Notes: generated from the sequence alone by a model not told the origin. A DNA stretch of 64,000 nucleotides from Microstegium vimineum (GCA_022036555.1 CM039132.1:57874509-57938508); one strand, 5' to 3'; counted from the stretch's first letter, positions 23,438 to 36,704 are shown. Numbers and translations: made by a program.

Positions 23438-23549
23438 GTAGTAATAACTAGCTCCGCAACCTTGCTAATTAACAGGGATTTATGAAAGTAGAAATACAGT
23501 TTGATCTTCTTTTGTTTTTTTTTTGTTTTTTAGGGCAGTGCCAATAATT

Positions 23550-24071
23550 CACTACTACACAAACGGGCTTTGGTCCCGGTTGGGAAGGAGCTTTAGTCCC
23601 GGTTTTCTCAACCGCTCACAACCGGGACTAAAGATCCTCTCGTCGGTTCCCACAACTGTGACTAAAGGTCCTCTCGTGATTCTTTTTATTTTGTTTTGTT
23701 TTTTAGGGCAGTAGTAGTGCCAATGATTCACTACTACACAAATGGGCTTTGGTCCCAGTTCGGAAGGAGCTTTAGTCTCGGCTTTCCTAACCGCTCACAA
23801 CCGGGACTAAAATGTGACTAAAGGTCCTCCCGTGAGAAAAAAATGTCTCCCACCACAACTGCGCCCGAGACCTGCACAGCCTCGTGTGTAGCTGACCATC
23901 CCACCTAGTCAACAGATCTATCAATAAATTGGATCCTTCACGTTTGAACCCAAACATCGAAGGACCTTTCCCAACAGGGACTAAAGGGTCTACAGTTAGT
24001 CCGGGTTGGTATTACCAACCGGGACTAAAGCTCATTTTGGACATCGACCAAAGGTCTGTTCTCTAGTAGTG
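23550..24071. mobile_element. Non-autonomous CACTA element, 522 bp, TSD ATT
   Basis: Left end CACTACTACACAAA and right end TCTAGTAGTG are flanked by ATT on both sides (23547-23549, 24072-24074), the 3-bp target duplication of CACTA elements. Inner repeats are GTCCCGGTT and AACCGGGACTAAAG, a different family from CACTA 1. The left end is internally duplicated: CACTACTACACAAATGGGC recurs near 23730. There is no coding sequence. An identical copy at 30933-31454 belongs to the duplicated block. Confidence 0.85.
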
Positions 24072-24194
24072 ATTCAGTGTTTTGTAGGGAAAAGATCATT
24101 TAGCGGTTTATGTAATGAGATGTAAAACAACGATAATTTGATATGTATATAATGGCCGGTACCTTATTATGTTTTCGTTTTCTGGTGCTTAACT

Positions 24195-25100
24195 TTTTTT
24201 TAGATAATGGTTAAAACAACAACCGGCTTCTTCCTTGGAGGAATCAGGCCACAAGTTCAATACGAAAGTCAAACACATCAGCTCACCAAAACATTCAAGG
24301 CATCACGAATCCAGTTTTTAACCAAAGACTAAACACTAAGTCTAAGAGCATAAGACCATCTGAAGAAAGCAGAGCATCGTAGAGCGGCGGTCTCTAGTTT
24401 TCGGCACCCTTGGACAATAAAGTTTTTCATGTCTTCACTATTTTGTAGCAGCCCCCACTGTCGCAACCAGTGTGTAGCTCTGAACACGACCTGCAAAATA
24501 AATTTTGGACTGTATTTGTCAAATACTAGTTCATTTCTTATAATCCAAAACAATCAACATAATGCAGCATCTCCTATAAGCAACAAGCTTCTAAATTCTC
24601 TCCCACTTTGCTTGTGCCAAGCATAAAAATGTTTCGTGTAGTTCGTGGCGATTTTAAACCAAGCACTATATGAATAGCCCGCCACAAGGCCTTGGCCATC
24701 ACACAGTCAAAAAACAAAGAGTATGTTGAATACTCTCTAGTTTAGAGCAAAAACAACAATTTGGGTTTCCCCTCCAATTTCATTTAGCTAAATTATCCTT
24801 TGTTAGAATTACTCCTCTCTTTCGAAACCACATAAAAAGCTTAACCTTTAATGGAATTCTAAGATGCCAAATATCGTGAGAGACTTTGAGACCATTGTTT
24901 ATTAGGTACGCATACATGGATTTGACCAAGAATCCATTTGAATGCAAGTCCCAACAAAAGGAGTCTGGGTCATCTTGTAAACTAATATTCCCAATCCCAC
25001 TAATTAGGTCTTGCCAATCCAGCAACTTGGTTTCCACTAACGCTCTTCTGAAGGTGATGTTAATTGGCACCGAGATCGTAGAACCTCAACCACAGTAGAT
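24195..25100 (-). pseudogene. LINE (non-LTR retrotransposon) 3' fragment with zf-RVT domain
   Basis: On the - strand, 25070-24780 encodes a segment typical of the zinc-binding RT-associated domain at the C-terminus of plant LINE ORF2: DDPDSFCWDLHSNGFLVKS and WHLRIPLKVKLFMWF. 24553-24329 encodes the following RNAELVFD-like block (seen as IIRNELVFDKYS). RT and endonuclease parts are absent. The 3' end is at the T-rich 24191-24200. The copy is a short dead insertion. Confidence 0.75.
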
Positions 25101-25935
25101 TGTTTCCTTTGGGCAATATTGTGTAGGGATGGATAGGCCTCTTTTAGAGGAACTCCCCCTAGCCATCGATCCTCCTAGAACCTAATAACTGGTGCTTAAC
25201 TTATGTGCATGAGATGTATTACTTCTAAAAATGGTGTGTACCAATTTTCTAGTCCTTGTTCACAATATGATATGTATTCTCCTCCATCCCCTTTCCCTCT
25301 TAATCTCCAACACATCTGACTTCCCATAACTACAACAACTCATCACAACCGGTTCATGACCCCCATCACTACCGGTTTTGGCACTGGACGGTGAGTTATC
25401 GACATTGATAGCCATGATCATCACCACCGGTTTGTCTTACCAGTCGGCAGTTCGTAGAACCTGGGTGTGTTCAGCCTTGCCTAGCCGATCGACCCAACTA
25501 GGCAAGGTCCTATGCACTGAACCAATCACGCCTATAGCGACACATAGATATATGCATGTACCCTAGCAGACCCTCTTTTTCGGTGCGTGAGCATTGGCAA
25601 TAGTGTACGTAGGAACGCTTCGCTTTAACTTGGCCTTCTCACTTCTTGTTCATCTCTTCAACGCTCATCTCACTACCCCTACCCGCCATTCTGCCGCTAG
25701 CCTCGCCCACCACCATGGCAAGTGGCACTCTCACCGTTGGTCGCGCTGCCCATCCTCGCTTATCTTCCTCGCCACACTCTCATAATCCCAATCAGAGCAG
25801 GAAGGCATTGCTTTTCTTATCCTTGTTGCGGGCTCTTCCCAATTGTTATTCACCACCGCCCACTCGACAGCACCCCCTGCTGGCTTGCTCACTGCCCTGC
25901 AACTCGCCACCACCGCCAGGCCCTCCCCCTTCTAA
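25101..25935. other. Intergenic sequence, relic CACTA-like repeats, no gene
   Basis: 25340-25450 contains degenerate CATCACTACCGGTTTT and CCACCGGTTTG words like those of CACTA 1, so a small relic terminus may be here. The rest holds only short random frames. Nothing else is recognisable. Confidence 0.4.
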
Positions 25936-26194
25936 GGGGTTGTTTGGATGCACCAACTAAACTTTAGCTAGTTAATTTTAGTTGTCATGTATCCAAACAA
26001 ACTAGCTAATACTCTAGTTAAAGTTTAGCTAAGTTTAGCTACTTCATCCTAGCTAAATTAAAGCCAGCTGAGTCTATTAACTGGCGCATCTAAACACCCA
26101 ACTAAAGTTTAGTTGAAAGAACTTTTAGCCAGCTAAAATGTAACTCTAAAAGTTTAGCTAGCTAAATTTTAGTTGGATGCTTCCAAACACCACC
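25936..26194. mobile_element. Tourist-like MITE (PIF/Harbinger), 259 bp, TSD TAA
   Basis: The ends GGGGTTGTTTGGATGC and TTGGATGCTTCCAAACACC are imperfect inverted repeats. TAA precedes (25933-25935) and follows (26195-26197) the element, the usual PIF/Harbinger target duplication. The interior is AT-rich with repeated TTTAGCTAG words and can fold on itself. It is non-coding. Confidence 0.8.
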
Positions 26195-26197
26195 TAA

Positions 26198-27303
26198 GTC
26201 TATTGGCCATGGATCTCTCCCTCTCCGTTGACAACCTAAATCCCTAATAACCTCATATACCCGCTGCCACCGCTTTGTCTGCCACCCCGACTCATGGTGA
26301 ATTTGTGGCCGGCACATTGGCATGCATGACCAGTCTCACTTTCACATGTGCACCACGATTAATGGGACCCACGCACTGCACGCTAGCTAGTGCACAACAT
26401 AAACTAGCAAACCCTAATTAGTTTATCTCTCCCACTTGCAGGTAGTGTAGTATATACATCTGCCATACATCTATCCAGGTCGTCATTGGTCTAGCTCACG
26501 ACGCACTCCACACACTGAAAACATGCCCTTTTTTGCATCAGTTTAAGTTGCTTAATTTGATCAAAAGAAGAAAACGAGGCTTTAATTTATATGTGTATCT
26601 TTGACATGCGTGCACACGAATTTTAAGTTTAGTTTGAATTATATACAGGCAACTTGGGGTGAAGAGACAATATAATAATCATTGTATATTCAGTCATCTG
26701 TTGTCGTCAATCCACATATGCGCATGACATGCACGGAAGGTACTAGCTAGGACAGGACAGGAATATATATATATGCTGATGTACAATCATAACGCTCCCT
26801 ATCTGCCTGTTTCAGACGATCGCAAAGGGTAATAAAGGTTTATAGCACTTGATTATCCTATGCTACGCTGGAAAGTACATGATGCGATTAGCTAGTAGCT
26901 GGAAAACAGGGACAAGCGAGAGCGAGAGCGAGAGCGCGGCAACAAATTGTAAGGAGGAAGAGAAAAAGTGAGGCGGCAAATCTAGCAGGATTCGTCACTC
27001 GATCTTGCAGGAGCTATAGCAATGCAAGCTAGTTACGATAGATCATGAGTCTGGTCGTCGTCAACGTTCCATAGCTCCTTTTGTCTTAATTAAATTACTT
27101 ATTACTTACGTTGGCACATGACGAGTGCATCCTTACGTCAGGAATAACTCAGGATTACCCTCCAGCAAATTGTGTCAAAAACACAGAGATTTATTACAAT
27201 AGACATGAATTGTCTTTTCACCAGGTCACTGTATGAACTGTCTTAGAGCAATTTCAATATCATGCTAAATGTTCAATAGCACATGACCATATACAATAGA
27301 TAA
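26198..27303. other. Intergenic sequence, no gene seen
   Basis: There are no frames with recognisable similarity. It contains a short (TA)n at about 26764-26776 and a GAGAGCGAGAGC repeat near 26918-26938. It is part of the block repeated at 33581-34686. Confidence 0.4.
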
Positions 27304-27305
27304 TA

Positions 27306-27564
27306 CTCCTTTCATCACAATAAGTCATTCCAAGAATCTTATAGAGTCAAAACATTTCAAATTTGATCAAATTTATTATAATAAGATAATAACATTTATG
27401 ACACCAACTAAGTATCTTTAAATTATCCATCAGTTATATTTTCATAATACACCTATTTATTTATGTAAAAAATCTTTATAATTTTCTCTATAGTTTTAGT
27501 TAAACTTGAGATGCTTCGATTTTCCAAGATTTTTGAAATAACTTATAATTTGAAATGGAGGGAG
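27306..27564. mobile_element. Stowaway-like MITE, 259 bp, TSD TA
   Basis: Begins CTCCTTTCATCACAATAAGT and ends ACTTATAATTTGAAATGGAG GGAG with TA on both sides (27304-27305 and 27565-27566). The inverted ends and the AT-rich interior are typical of Tc1/Mariner-derived Stowaway elements of grasses. It is non-coding. Confidence 0.8.
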
Positions 27565-27566
27565 TA

Positions 27567-29320
27567 CTCTATATGTAAAGATGTCATCTATAAGAGATTT
27601 CTCTCATAATCCCAGGCTAGGTCATCATCTATTAGTTATTAAACCACATCTTTTACTCTCATGGTGAAGCCTGCCTACTTGGACCCAAGTCCTTGATTTT
27701 ATATAGATGTTCGTATTTTTTTTATCTATTCTAGGATTTCACGATGTTATTATTTCAATGGTAGATGGAATGCTCATCAACGGCAAGACACCTATGATGA
27801 CTTCATCATGCAATCTCGAAATTTACCAACTCAGCTTCAGTCTTTCGGTGCTCATAGGGGTAAGATGTTTGTGAGTGTTAAGTGTGTTATGTTCATAGGT
27901 GATGAATGTGTGTAAACCTACGAGTGTCTACGTTGTATTGTGATTCTATAAAAAGAGATAAGAACCCAACTCCCCTATAGTGACTTCGCAAATCTAGAAA
28001 TCTGCCAGATAAGTTAGTCCTCTGGTGCTCATAGAGGTACAGCGTGCATGTGCACATTCAAAGAGGTGAATGTGTGTGCATATATAAGTGTCCAGGTCGT
28101 ACCGTGATTCGTAAAAGCAAAGAGGTCTCTCAAAGACCAACTATACAACTACTATAGTGAATTAACCCTGCGTTGTACCATGATTCGTAAAAAAAAGGTG
28201 GTCTAAAAGCCCAGCTACAACTATATAGTGACACGTGATTGAACTGGTTGCTCGCAGTAGTTTACACTCCTCCCATACGTAATGCAATTAATTATGGAAA
28301 TAAGATACACGGAGCAAGTTGGTAGTATTATTTCTTGGACGGAACGTACCGATCATCGCTCTCTCCTTTATTATTACAAGTACATATACGTTTCATTACG
28401 TTCCAACCTCGATCTGGTCAGACAAGATTTATTAATAAAGCTGTGTTACGTGTAACACGTTTTGGTTAGTCGCAATAATCTTTAGTTGGCCTGGTATCAG
28501 AGATACACTACTCATAGACATGGTTCATACTTTGCCAAGTGTCTGCGGGCACTCGGCAAAGACCATATAGCCCTCGGCAAATAGCTCTCGGTAGAGAGCT
28601 GGACGTACACTTGGTAACTGTGTTGTTTCCGGTAGTGGTTGCATGCTGAATGTCTGTGTTGTGTAACCTGTTGAACAATGAATATAGTACGGTACTGACT
28701 ATGGATGTGAACCCTACCTGTACCTCCCCTGCAGGTTTAACTCTGACTCTGATTCTGCTTGTCAGCATGGGTGCGCAGGCGTTGGCCGTATTAGTTGCAA
28801 AATAACGACCGTTAGTTCGTTTCTGCTGCTGAAACTTGGGGTAGCGTGGGATCCTCAGCTGATCGATCCACTTGTTGACTGACTGCGCATGCACACGGTA
28901 CGCGTTTTGTCAACACTGACGAGGACCGGCCAGGAGTCCAGGTATATATTATTTTTTTGCTTTTTTAGGGACGAAGAGAGTGCCACTGCTGCTACTGACG
29001 GAATAGAGAAGTGTTTTGTGTTTAGGTTTTGGAGAAGTATTCCAGTTTCAGTCTTTCAGAGATGTTTACTTCCGGCTGGCCTTCCGGGCATCTTCTTGGA
29101 CTGTTAGTGCGTGCCCTGCTGTAGTGCTGGAGGCTCCCACAATAATCCACCATAATCTGAACACATACTTTAGTGAGCTCACCTGCTCCCGGCCTGTCCC
29201 TGCTCAACGACCAGACCAATCTATCCATGGATTGCTATCGTCTATATCGAATTCCATTCCACGCGCTCTGGTAGTACGTCTCTAGTCTGGTCCACCACCC
29301 ACACACGCGGAGATGTTAGC

Positions 29321-29323
<3 letters not shown>
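27567..29323. other. Upstream region of the WRKY gene, no gene seen
   Basis: There is no supported coding region. 28507-28640 has words like TTTGCCAAGTGTC and GCACTCGGCAAAG, a relic of a second CACTA family. W-box cores (TTGACT, and GTCAA in the reverse sense) lie near 28875-28913. The block is repeated almost exactly at 34949-36704. Confidence 0.45.

Positions 29324-29392
<69 letters not shown>
29324..29392. repeat. (TA)n microsatellite, 69 bp
   Basis: A pure AT dinucleotide run about 105 bases upstream of the WRKY start codon. The second copy of the block has 73 bases at 36705-36777, so the two copies differ by two repeat units. Confidence 0.9.
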
Positions 29393-29394
<2 letters not shown>

Positions 29395-29496
29395 CTCGTC
29401 AAGACCTGCCATGAATGAGTTAACATACATTAATTCACTCTCGCACTGCATCCATAACCTACCCAGCAAGAAGAAGAAGAGAGATCCGGTCAGTTG

Positions 29497-30501
29497 ATGG
29501 CTTGCGTGGCGGACCATGAGGCCGCGGTGAGGGAGGTGGCGCAGGTGTACGAGCTCATCAAGCTCCAGCAGCCTCTCCTACTCCTCCACTCGCAGCAGCC
29601 GCCGCCATCGACGACCCAGCTCGCGCAGAGCCTCCTCAGCAAGGCGCTGCGAGCCCTCAACGTCGCCCTCTCCATCATGAAGCAGCAGCAGCAGCAGCAG
29701 CAGCCGCCTGCTGCCGGTTCACCAGTGACACCAATAATAAGCGTCAAAGCTGAGCCTCATCAGCTTTCGCCGCGCAGCCCGGCGTCTGCGGACTCCCAAG
29801 CAGCCATAGCCGCACCCAGCACGACAACAAGAGGCTCCAAAAGAAGAAGGTGTGTGCATCATGCATGTGCACTGCTGGATCCTTCGACTTGGGTTTCGAT
29901 CCGCGTTATATGTTTCTCTGTGCACTTTTCAACCTCTTAGTTCTATCATATCGCTGACTTTGCTTCAATTCCAATGGAAACTGCTGCAGACCATCAGTAG
30001 CGATCGAAGGGAAGAAGAAGAAGAAGACCTCATCATCATCATGGACGACCTTAACCGCCGTGCCCTACGACGACGGCTACGAGTGGAGGAAATACGGCGA
30101 GAAGAAGATCAACGGGACGCTTTTCACCAGGAGCTACTTCCGGTGCACCTACAAGGACGACGCCGGTTGCCTGGCCACCAAGCACGTCCAGCAGCAGATG
30201 GACAACACCAACACCAACAACAGCGACGACGACCCTCCCATGTTCCACGTCACCTACAACAACGACCACACCTGCAACACTACTAGTGCCAAAGCTGCTG
30301 CAGCTGCAGCACACAACAACACCGGCAGAAGCAGCAGCAGCAACCTCGCTGCATTGCTAGCAGGCTGCTGCAACATGAAGCAGCAAGAAGCAACTGGGCA
30401 TGCTGCTGCTGCATGGCCATGAACATGAAGCAAGAAGAACCACCGCTGCTGCAGCTGCCTCCTCTGGTCGAGCTCGAGCCTGCTTCTGCATGCTTCCTTG
30501 T
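29497..30501 (+). pseudogene. WRKY gene B, first copy, cut by assembly gap and frameshifted
   Basis: The sequence matches 36882-37888 nearly base for base: exon 1 29497-29849, intron to 29989, then exon 2. Single-base losses relative to the complete copy occur near 30413 (GCTGCATGG against GCTGCCATGG) and near 30493 (GCTTCC against GCTTTCC). The first puts the frame out, and the N run begins at 30502. Indels clustered at a contig end next to N's suggest sequencing/assembly error. I read this as a partial duplicate of the intact gene, not a separate locus. Confidence 0.75.
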
Positions 30502-30601
30502 NNNNNNNNNNNNNNNNNNNNNNNNNNNNNNNNNNNNNNNNNNNNNNNNNNNNNNNNNNNNNNNNNNNNNNNNNNNNNNNNNNNNNNNNNNNNNNNNNNN
30601 N
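30502..30601. other. Assembly gap of exactly 100 N
   Basis: One hundred N's, a conventional placeholder for a gap of unknown size. The sequence to its left ends inside WRKY gene B. The sequence to its right starts inside the tail of WRKY paralogue A. Confidence 0.99.
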
Positions 30602-30820
30602 GCAGCAGTTCGTCTGCAGTGCTTTCACAGATGACGACTCTCCTGTCGATGGCGTAATCGCGTCGGCTACTGGTTCGTGCATCATCTCCGGGAGACCAGC
30701 TGGTGGGATGGGAATTCTGGGGAACATATGGCGGCGCAGATCATGGCAGCTGAAGACGACCCTCTCCATGACCTTGACCGGTTTTTCCGGTGCGATAGCT
30801 TCATGGACCACCAGTACTAA
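30602..30820 (+). pseudogene. Tail of WRKY paralogue A, second copy, frameshifted
   Basis: Identical to 23218-23437 except for loss of one G (CTCCGGGAG against CTCCGGGGAG, near 30690), which shifts the frame before the conserved DDPLHDLDRFF tail. It begins abruptly at the N gap. It is best read as the start of an overlapping contig. Confidence 0.8.
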
Positions 30821-30932
30821 GTAGTAATAACTAGCTCCGCAACCTTGCTAATTAACAGGGATTTATGAAAGTAGAAATACAGTTTGATCTTCTTTTGTTT
30901 TTTTTTTGTTTTTTAGGGCAGTGCCAATAATT

Positions 30933-31454
30933 CACTACTACACAAACGGGCTTTGGTCCCGGTTGGGAAGGAGCTTTAGTCCCGGTTTTCTCAACCGCTC
31001 ACAACCGGGACTAAAGATCCTCTCGTCGGTTCCCACAACTGTGACTAAAGGTCCTCTCGTGATTCTTTTTATTTTGTTTTGTTTTTTAGGGCAGTAGTAG
31101 TGCCAATGATTCACTACTACACAAATGGGCTTTGGTCCCAGTTCGGAAGGAGCTTTAGTCTCGGCTTTCCTAACCGCTCACAACCGGGACTAAAATGTGA
31201 CTAAAGGTCCTCCCGTGAGAAAAAAATGTCTCCCACCACAACTGCGCCCGAGACCTGCACAGCCTCGTGTGTAGCTGACCATCCCACCTAGTCAACAGAT
31301 CTATCAATAAATTGGATCCTTCACGTTTGAACCCAAACATCGAAGGACCTTTCCCAACAGGGACTAAAGGGTCTACAGTTAGTCCGGGTTGGTATTACCA
31401 ACCGGGACTAAAGCTCATTTTGGACATCGACCAAAGGTCTGTTCTCTAGTAGTG
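30933..31454. mobile_element. Non-autonomous CACTA element, second copy
   Basis: Same 522-bp element and same ATT flanks as 23550-24071, shifted by 7383 bases within the duplicated block. Confidence 0.85.
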
Positions 31455-31577
31455 ATTCAGTGTTTTGTAGGGAAAAGATCATTTAGCGGTTTATGTAATG
31501 AGATGTAAAACAACGATAATTTGATATGTATATAATGGCCGGTACCTTATTATGTTTTCGTTTTCTGGTGCTTAACT

Positions 31578-32483
31578 TTTTTTTAGATAATGGTTAAAAC
31601 AACAACCGGCTTCTTCCTTGGAGGAATCAGGCCACAAGTTCAATACGAAAGTCAAACACATCAGCTCACCAAAACATTCAAGGCATCACGAATCCAGTTT
31701 TTAACCAAAGACTAAACACTAAGTCTAAGAGCATAAGACCATCTGAAGAAAGCAGAGCATCGTAGAGCGGCGGTCTCTAGTTTTCGGCACCCTTGGACAA
31801 TAAAGTTTTTCATGTCTTCACTATTTTGTAGCAGCCCCCACTGTCGCAACCAGTGTGTAGCTCTGAACACGACCTGCAAAATAAATTTTGGACTGTATTT
31901 GTCAAATACTAGTTCATTTCTTATAATCCAAAACAATCAACATAATGCAGCATCTCCTATAAGCAACAAGCTTCTAAATTCTCTCCCACTTTGCTTGTGC
32001 CAAGCATAAAAATGTTTCGTGTAGTTCGTGGCGATTTTAAACCAAGCACTATATGAATAGCCCGCCACAAGGCCTTGGCCATCACACAGTCAAAAAACAA
32101 AGAGTATGTTGAATACTCTCTAGTTTAGAGCAAAAACAACAATTTGGGTTTCCCCTCCAATTTCATTTAGCTAAATTATCCTTTGTTAGAATTACTCCTC
32201 TCTTTCGAAACCACATAAAAAGCTTAACCTTTAATGGAATTCTAAGATGCCAAATATCGTGAGAGACTTTGAGACCATTGTTTATTAGGTACGCATACAT
32301 GGATTTGACCAAGAATCCATTTGAATGCAAGTCCCAACAAAAGGAGTCTGGGTCATCTTGTAAACTAATATTCCCAATCCCACTAATTAGGTCTTGCCAA
32401 TCCAGCAACTTGGTTTCCACTAACGCTCTTCTGAAGGTGATGTTAATTGGCACCGAGATCGTAGAACCTCAACCACAGTAGAT
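31578..32483 (-). pseudogene. LINE 3' fragment, second copy
   Basis: Same zf-RVT fragment as 24195-25100 (frames 32453-32163 and 31936-31712), with no difference seen in the translated parts. Confidence 0.75.
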
Positions 32484-33318
32484 TGTTTCCTTTGGGCAAT
32501 ATTGTGTAGGGATGGATAGGCCTCTTTTAGAGGAACTCCCCCTAGCCATCGATCCTCCTAGAACCTAATAACTGGTGCTTAACTTATGTGCATGAGATGT
32601 ATTACTTCTAAAAATGGTGTGTACCAATTTTCTAGTCCTTGTTCACAATATGATATGTATTCTCCTCCATCCCCTTTCCCTCTTAATCTCCAACACATCT
32701 GACTTCCCATAACTACAACAACTCATCACAACCGGTTCATGACCCCCATCACTACCGGTTTTGGCACTGGACGGTGAGTTATCGACATTGATAGCCATGA
32801 TCATCACCACCGGTTTGTCTTACCAGTCGGCAGTTCGTAGAACCTGGGTGTGTTCAGCCTTGCCTAGCCGATCGACCCAACTAGGCAAGGTCCTATGCAC
32901 TGAACCAATCACGCCTATAGCGACACATAGATATATGCATGTACCCTAGCAGACCCTCTTTTTCGGTGCGTGAGCATTGGCAATAGTGTACGTAGGAACG
33001 CTTCGCTTTAACTTGGCCTTCTCACTTCTTGTTCATCTCTTCAACGCTCATCTCACTACCCCTACCCGCCATTCTGCCGCTAGCCTCGCCCACCACCATG
33101 GCAAGTGGCACTCTCACCGTTGGTCGCGCTGCCCATCCTCGCTTATCTTCCTCGCCACACTCTCATAATCCCAATCAGAGCAGGAAGGCATTGCTTTTCT
33201 TATCCTTGTTGCGGGCTCTTCCCAATTGTTATTCACCACCGCCCACTCGACAGCACCCCCTGCTGGCTTGCTCACTGCCCTGCAACTCGCCACCACCGCC
33301 AGGCCCTCCCCCTTCTAA

Positions 33319-33577
33319 GGGGTTGTTTGGATGCACCAACTAAACTTTAGCTAGTTAATTTTAGTTGTCATGTATCCAAACAAACTAGCTAATACTCTAG
33401 TTAAAGTTTAGCTAAGTTTAGCTACTTCATCCTAGCTAAATTAAAGCCAGCTGAGTCTATTAACTGGCGCATCTAAACACCCAACTAAAGTTTAGTTGAA
33501 AGAACTTTTAGCCAGCTAAAATGTAACTCTAAAAGTTTAGCTAGCTAAATTTTAGTTGGATGCTTCCAAACACCACC
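33319..33577. mobile_element. Tourist-like MITE, second copy
   Basis: Same element and TAA flanks as 25936-26194. Confidence 0.8.
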
Positions 33578-34688
33578 TAAGTCTATTGGCCATGGATCTC
33601 TCCCTCTCCGTTGACAACCTAAATCCCTAATAACCTCATATACCCGCTGCCACCGCTTTGTCTGCCACCCCGACTCATGGTGAATTTGTGGCCGGCACAT
33701 TGGCATGCATGACCAGTCTCACTTTCACATGTGCACCACGATTAATGGGACCCACGCACTGCACGCTAGCTAGTGCACAACATAAACTAGCAAACCCTAA
33801 TTAGTTTATCTCTCCCACTTGCAGGTAGTGTAGTATATACATCTGCCATACATCTATCCAGGTCGTCATTGGTCTAGCTCACGACGCACTCCACACACTG
33901 AAAACATGCCCTTTTTTGCATCAGTTTAAGTTGCTTAATTTGATCAAAAGAAGAAAACGAGGCTTTAATTTATATGTGTATCTTTGACATGCGTGCACAC
34001 GAATTTTAAGTTTAGTTTGAATTATATACAGGCAACTTGGGGTGAAGAGACAATATAATAATCATTGTATATTCAGTCATCTGTTGTCGTCAATCCACAT
34101 ATGCGCATGACATGCACGGAAGGTACTAGCTAGGACAGGACAGGAATATATATATATGCTGATGTACAATCATAACGCTCCCTATCTGCCTGTTTCAGAC
34201 GATCGCAAAGGGTAATAAAGGTTTATAGCACTTGATTATCCTATGCTACGCTGGAAAGTACATGATGCGATTAGCTAGTAGCTGGAAAACAGGGACAAGC
34301 GAGAGCGAGAGCGAGAGCGCGGCAACAAATTGTAAGGAGGAAGAGAAAAAGTGAGGCGGCAAATCTAGCAGGATTCGTCACTCGATCTTGCAGGAGCTAT
34401 AGCAATGCAAGCTAGTTACGATAGATCATGAGTCTGGTCGTCGTCAACGTTCCATAGCTCCTTTTGTCTTAATTAAATTACTTATTACTTACGTTGGCAC
34501 ATGACGAGTGCATCCTTACGTCAGGAATAACTCAGGATTACCCTCCAGCAAATTGTGTCAAAAACACAGAGATTTATTACAATAGACATGAATTGTCTTT
34601 TCACCAGGTCACTGTATGAACTGTCTTAGAGCAATTTCAATATCATGCTAAATGTTCAATAGCACATGACCATATACAATAGATAATA

Positions 34689-34946
34689 CTCCTTTCATCA
34701 CAATAAGTCATTCCAAGAATCTTATAGAGTCAAAACATTTCAAATTTGATCAAATTTATATAATAAGATAATAACATTTATGACACCAACTAAGTATCTT
34801 TAAATTATCCATCAGTTATATTTTCATAATACACCTATTTATTTATGTAAAAAATCTTTATAATTTTCTCTATAGTTTTAGTTAAACTTGAGATGCTTCG
34901 ATTTTCCAAGATTTTTGAAATAACTTATAATTTGAAATGGAGGGAG
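34689..34946. mobile_element. Stowaway-like MITE, second copy
   Basis: Same element and TA flanks as 27306-27564, one base shorter (TTATATAA against TTATTATAA). Confidence 0.8.
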
Positions 34947-36255
34947 TACTCTATATGTAAAGATGTCATCTATAAGAGATTTCTCTCATAATCCCAGGCT
35001 AGGTCATCATCTATTAGTTATTAAACCACATCTTTTACTCTCATGGTGAAGCCTGCCTACTTGGACCCAAGTCCTTGATTTTATATAGATGTTCGTATTT
35101 TTTTTATCTATTCTAGGATTTCACGATGTTATTATTTCAATGGTAGATGGAATGCTCATCAACGGCAAGACACCTATGATGACTTCATCATGCAATCTCG
35201 AAATTTACCAACTCAGCTTCAGTCTTTCGGTGCTCATAGGGGTAAGATGTTTGTGAGTGTTAAGTGTGTTATGTTCATAGGTGATGAATGTGTGTAAACC
35301 TACGAGTGTCTACGTTGTATTGTGATTCTATAAAAAGAGATAAGAACCCAACTCCCTATAGTGACTTCGCAAATCTAGAAATCTGCCAGATAAGTTAGTC
35401 CTCTGGTGCTCATAGAGGTACAGCGTGCATGTGCACATTCAAAGAGGTGAATGTGTGTGCATATATAAGTGTCCAGGTCGTACCGTGATTCGTAAAAGCA
35501 AAGAGGTCTCTCAAAGACCAACTATACAACTACTATAGTGAATTAACCCTGCGTTGTACCATGATTCGTAAAAAAAAGGTGGTCTAAAAGCCCAGCTACA
35601 ACTATATAGTGACACGTGATTGAACTGGTTGCTCGCAGTAGTTTACACTCCTCCCATACGTAATGCAATTAATTATGGAAATAAGATACACGGAGCAAGT
35701 TGGTAGTATTATTTCTTGGACGGAACGTACCGATCATCGCTCTCTCCTTTATTATTACAAGTACATATACGTTTCATTACGTTCCAACCTCGATCTGGTC
35801 AGACAAGATTTATTAATAAAGCTGTGTTACGTGTAACACGTTTTGGTTAGTCGCAATAATCTTTAGTTGGCCTGGTATCAGAGATACACTACTCATAGAC
35901 ATGGTTCATACTTTGCCAAGTGTCTGCGGGCACTCGGCAAAGACCATATAGCCCTCGGCAAATAGCTCTCGGTAGAGAGCTGGACGTACACTTGGTAACT
36001 GTGTTGTTTCCGGTAGTGGTTGCATGCTGAATGTCTGTGTTGTGTAACCTGTTGAACAATGAATATAGTACGGTACTGACTATGGATGTGAACCCTACCT
36101 GTACCTCCCCTGCAGGTTTAACTCTGACTCTGATTCTGCTTGTCAGCATGGGTGCGCAGGCGTTGGCCGTATTAGTTGCAAAATAACGACCGTTAGTTCG
36201 TTTCTGCTGCTGAAACTTGGGGTAGCGTGGGATCCTCAGCTGATCGATCCACTTG

Positions 36256-36294
36256 TTGACTGACTGCGCATGCACACGGTACGCGTTTTGTCAA
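36256..36294 (+). promoter_or_regulatory. W-box pair upstream of the WRKY gene
   Basis: TTGACT at 36256-36261 is followed by another TGACT, and GTCAA (TTGAC on the other strand) lies at 36290-36294, about 590-625 bases before the ATG. Paired W-box cores are the usual binding site of WRKY proteins and fit auto- or cross-regulation. Such 5-6-bp words also occur by chance. Confidence 0.35.
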
Positions 36295-36701
36295 CACTGA
36301 CGAGGACCGGCCAGGAGTCCAGGTATATATTATTTTTTTGCTTTTTTAGGGACGAAGAGAGTGCCACTGCTGCTACTGACGGAATAGAGAAGTGTTTTGT
36401 GTTTAGGTTTTGGAGAAGTATTCCAGTTTCAGTCTTTCAGAGATGTTTACTTCCGGCTGGCCTTCCGGGCATCTTCTTGGACTGTTAGTGCGTGCCCTGC
36501 TGTAGTGCTGGAGGCTCCCACAATAATCCACCATAATCTGAACACATACTTTAGTGAGCTCACCTGCTCCCGGCCTGTCCCTGCTCAACGACCAGACCAA
36601 TCTATCCATGGATTGCTATCGTCTATATCGAATTCCATTCCACGCGCTCTGGTAGTACGTCTCTAGTCTGGTCCACCACCCACACACGCGGGGATGTTAG
36701 C

Positions 36702-36704
<3 letters not shown>

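Noticed and set aside
14181..24071. CACTA 1 running on to the TAGTAGTG at 24071, with the WRKY tail as captured cargo
   Set aside because: The 24071 terminus pairs with 23550, sharing an ATT duplication, and belongs to a different repeat family. The flank at 14178-14180 is GTA, which does not match.
28507..28640. Small CACTA element (CACTACTCA ... GGTAGTG)
   Set aside because: The ends match only weakly and the flanking 3-bp sequences do not agree. It is kept as a relic mention only.
29242..29517. Open frame of repeated Tyr-Ile on the - strand (also 36623-36902 and 36694-36882)
   Set aside because: It is only the translation of the (TA)n microsatellite.
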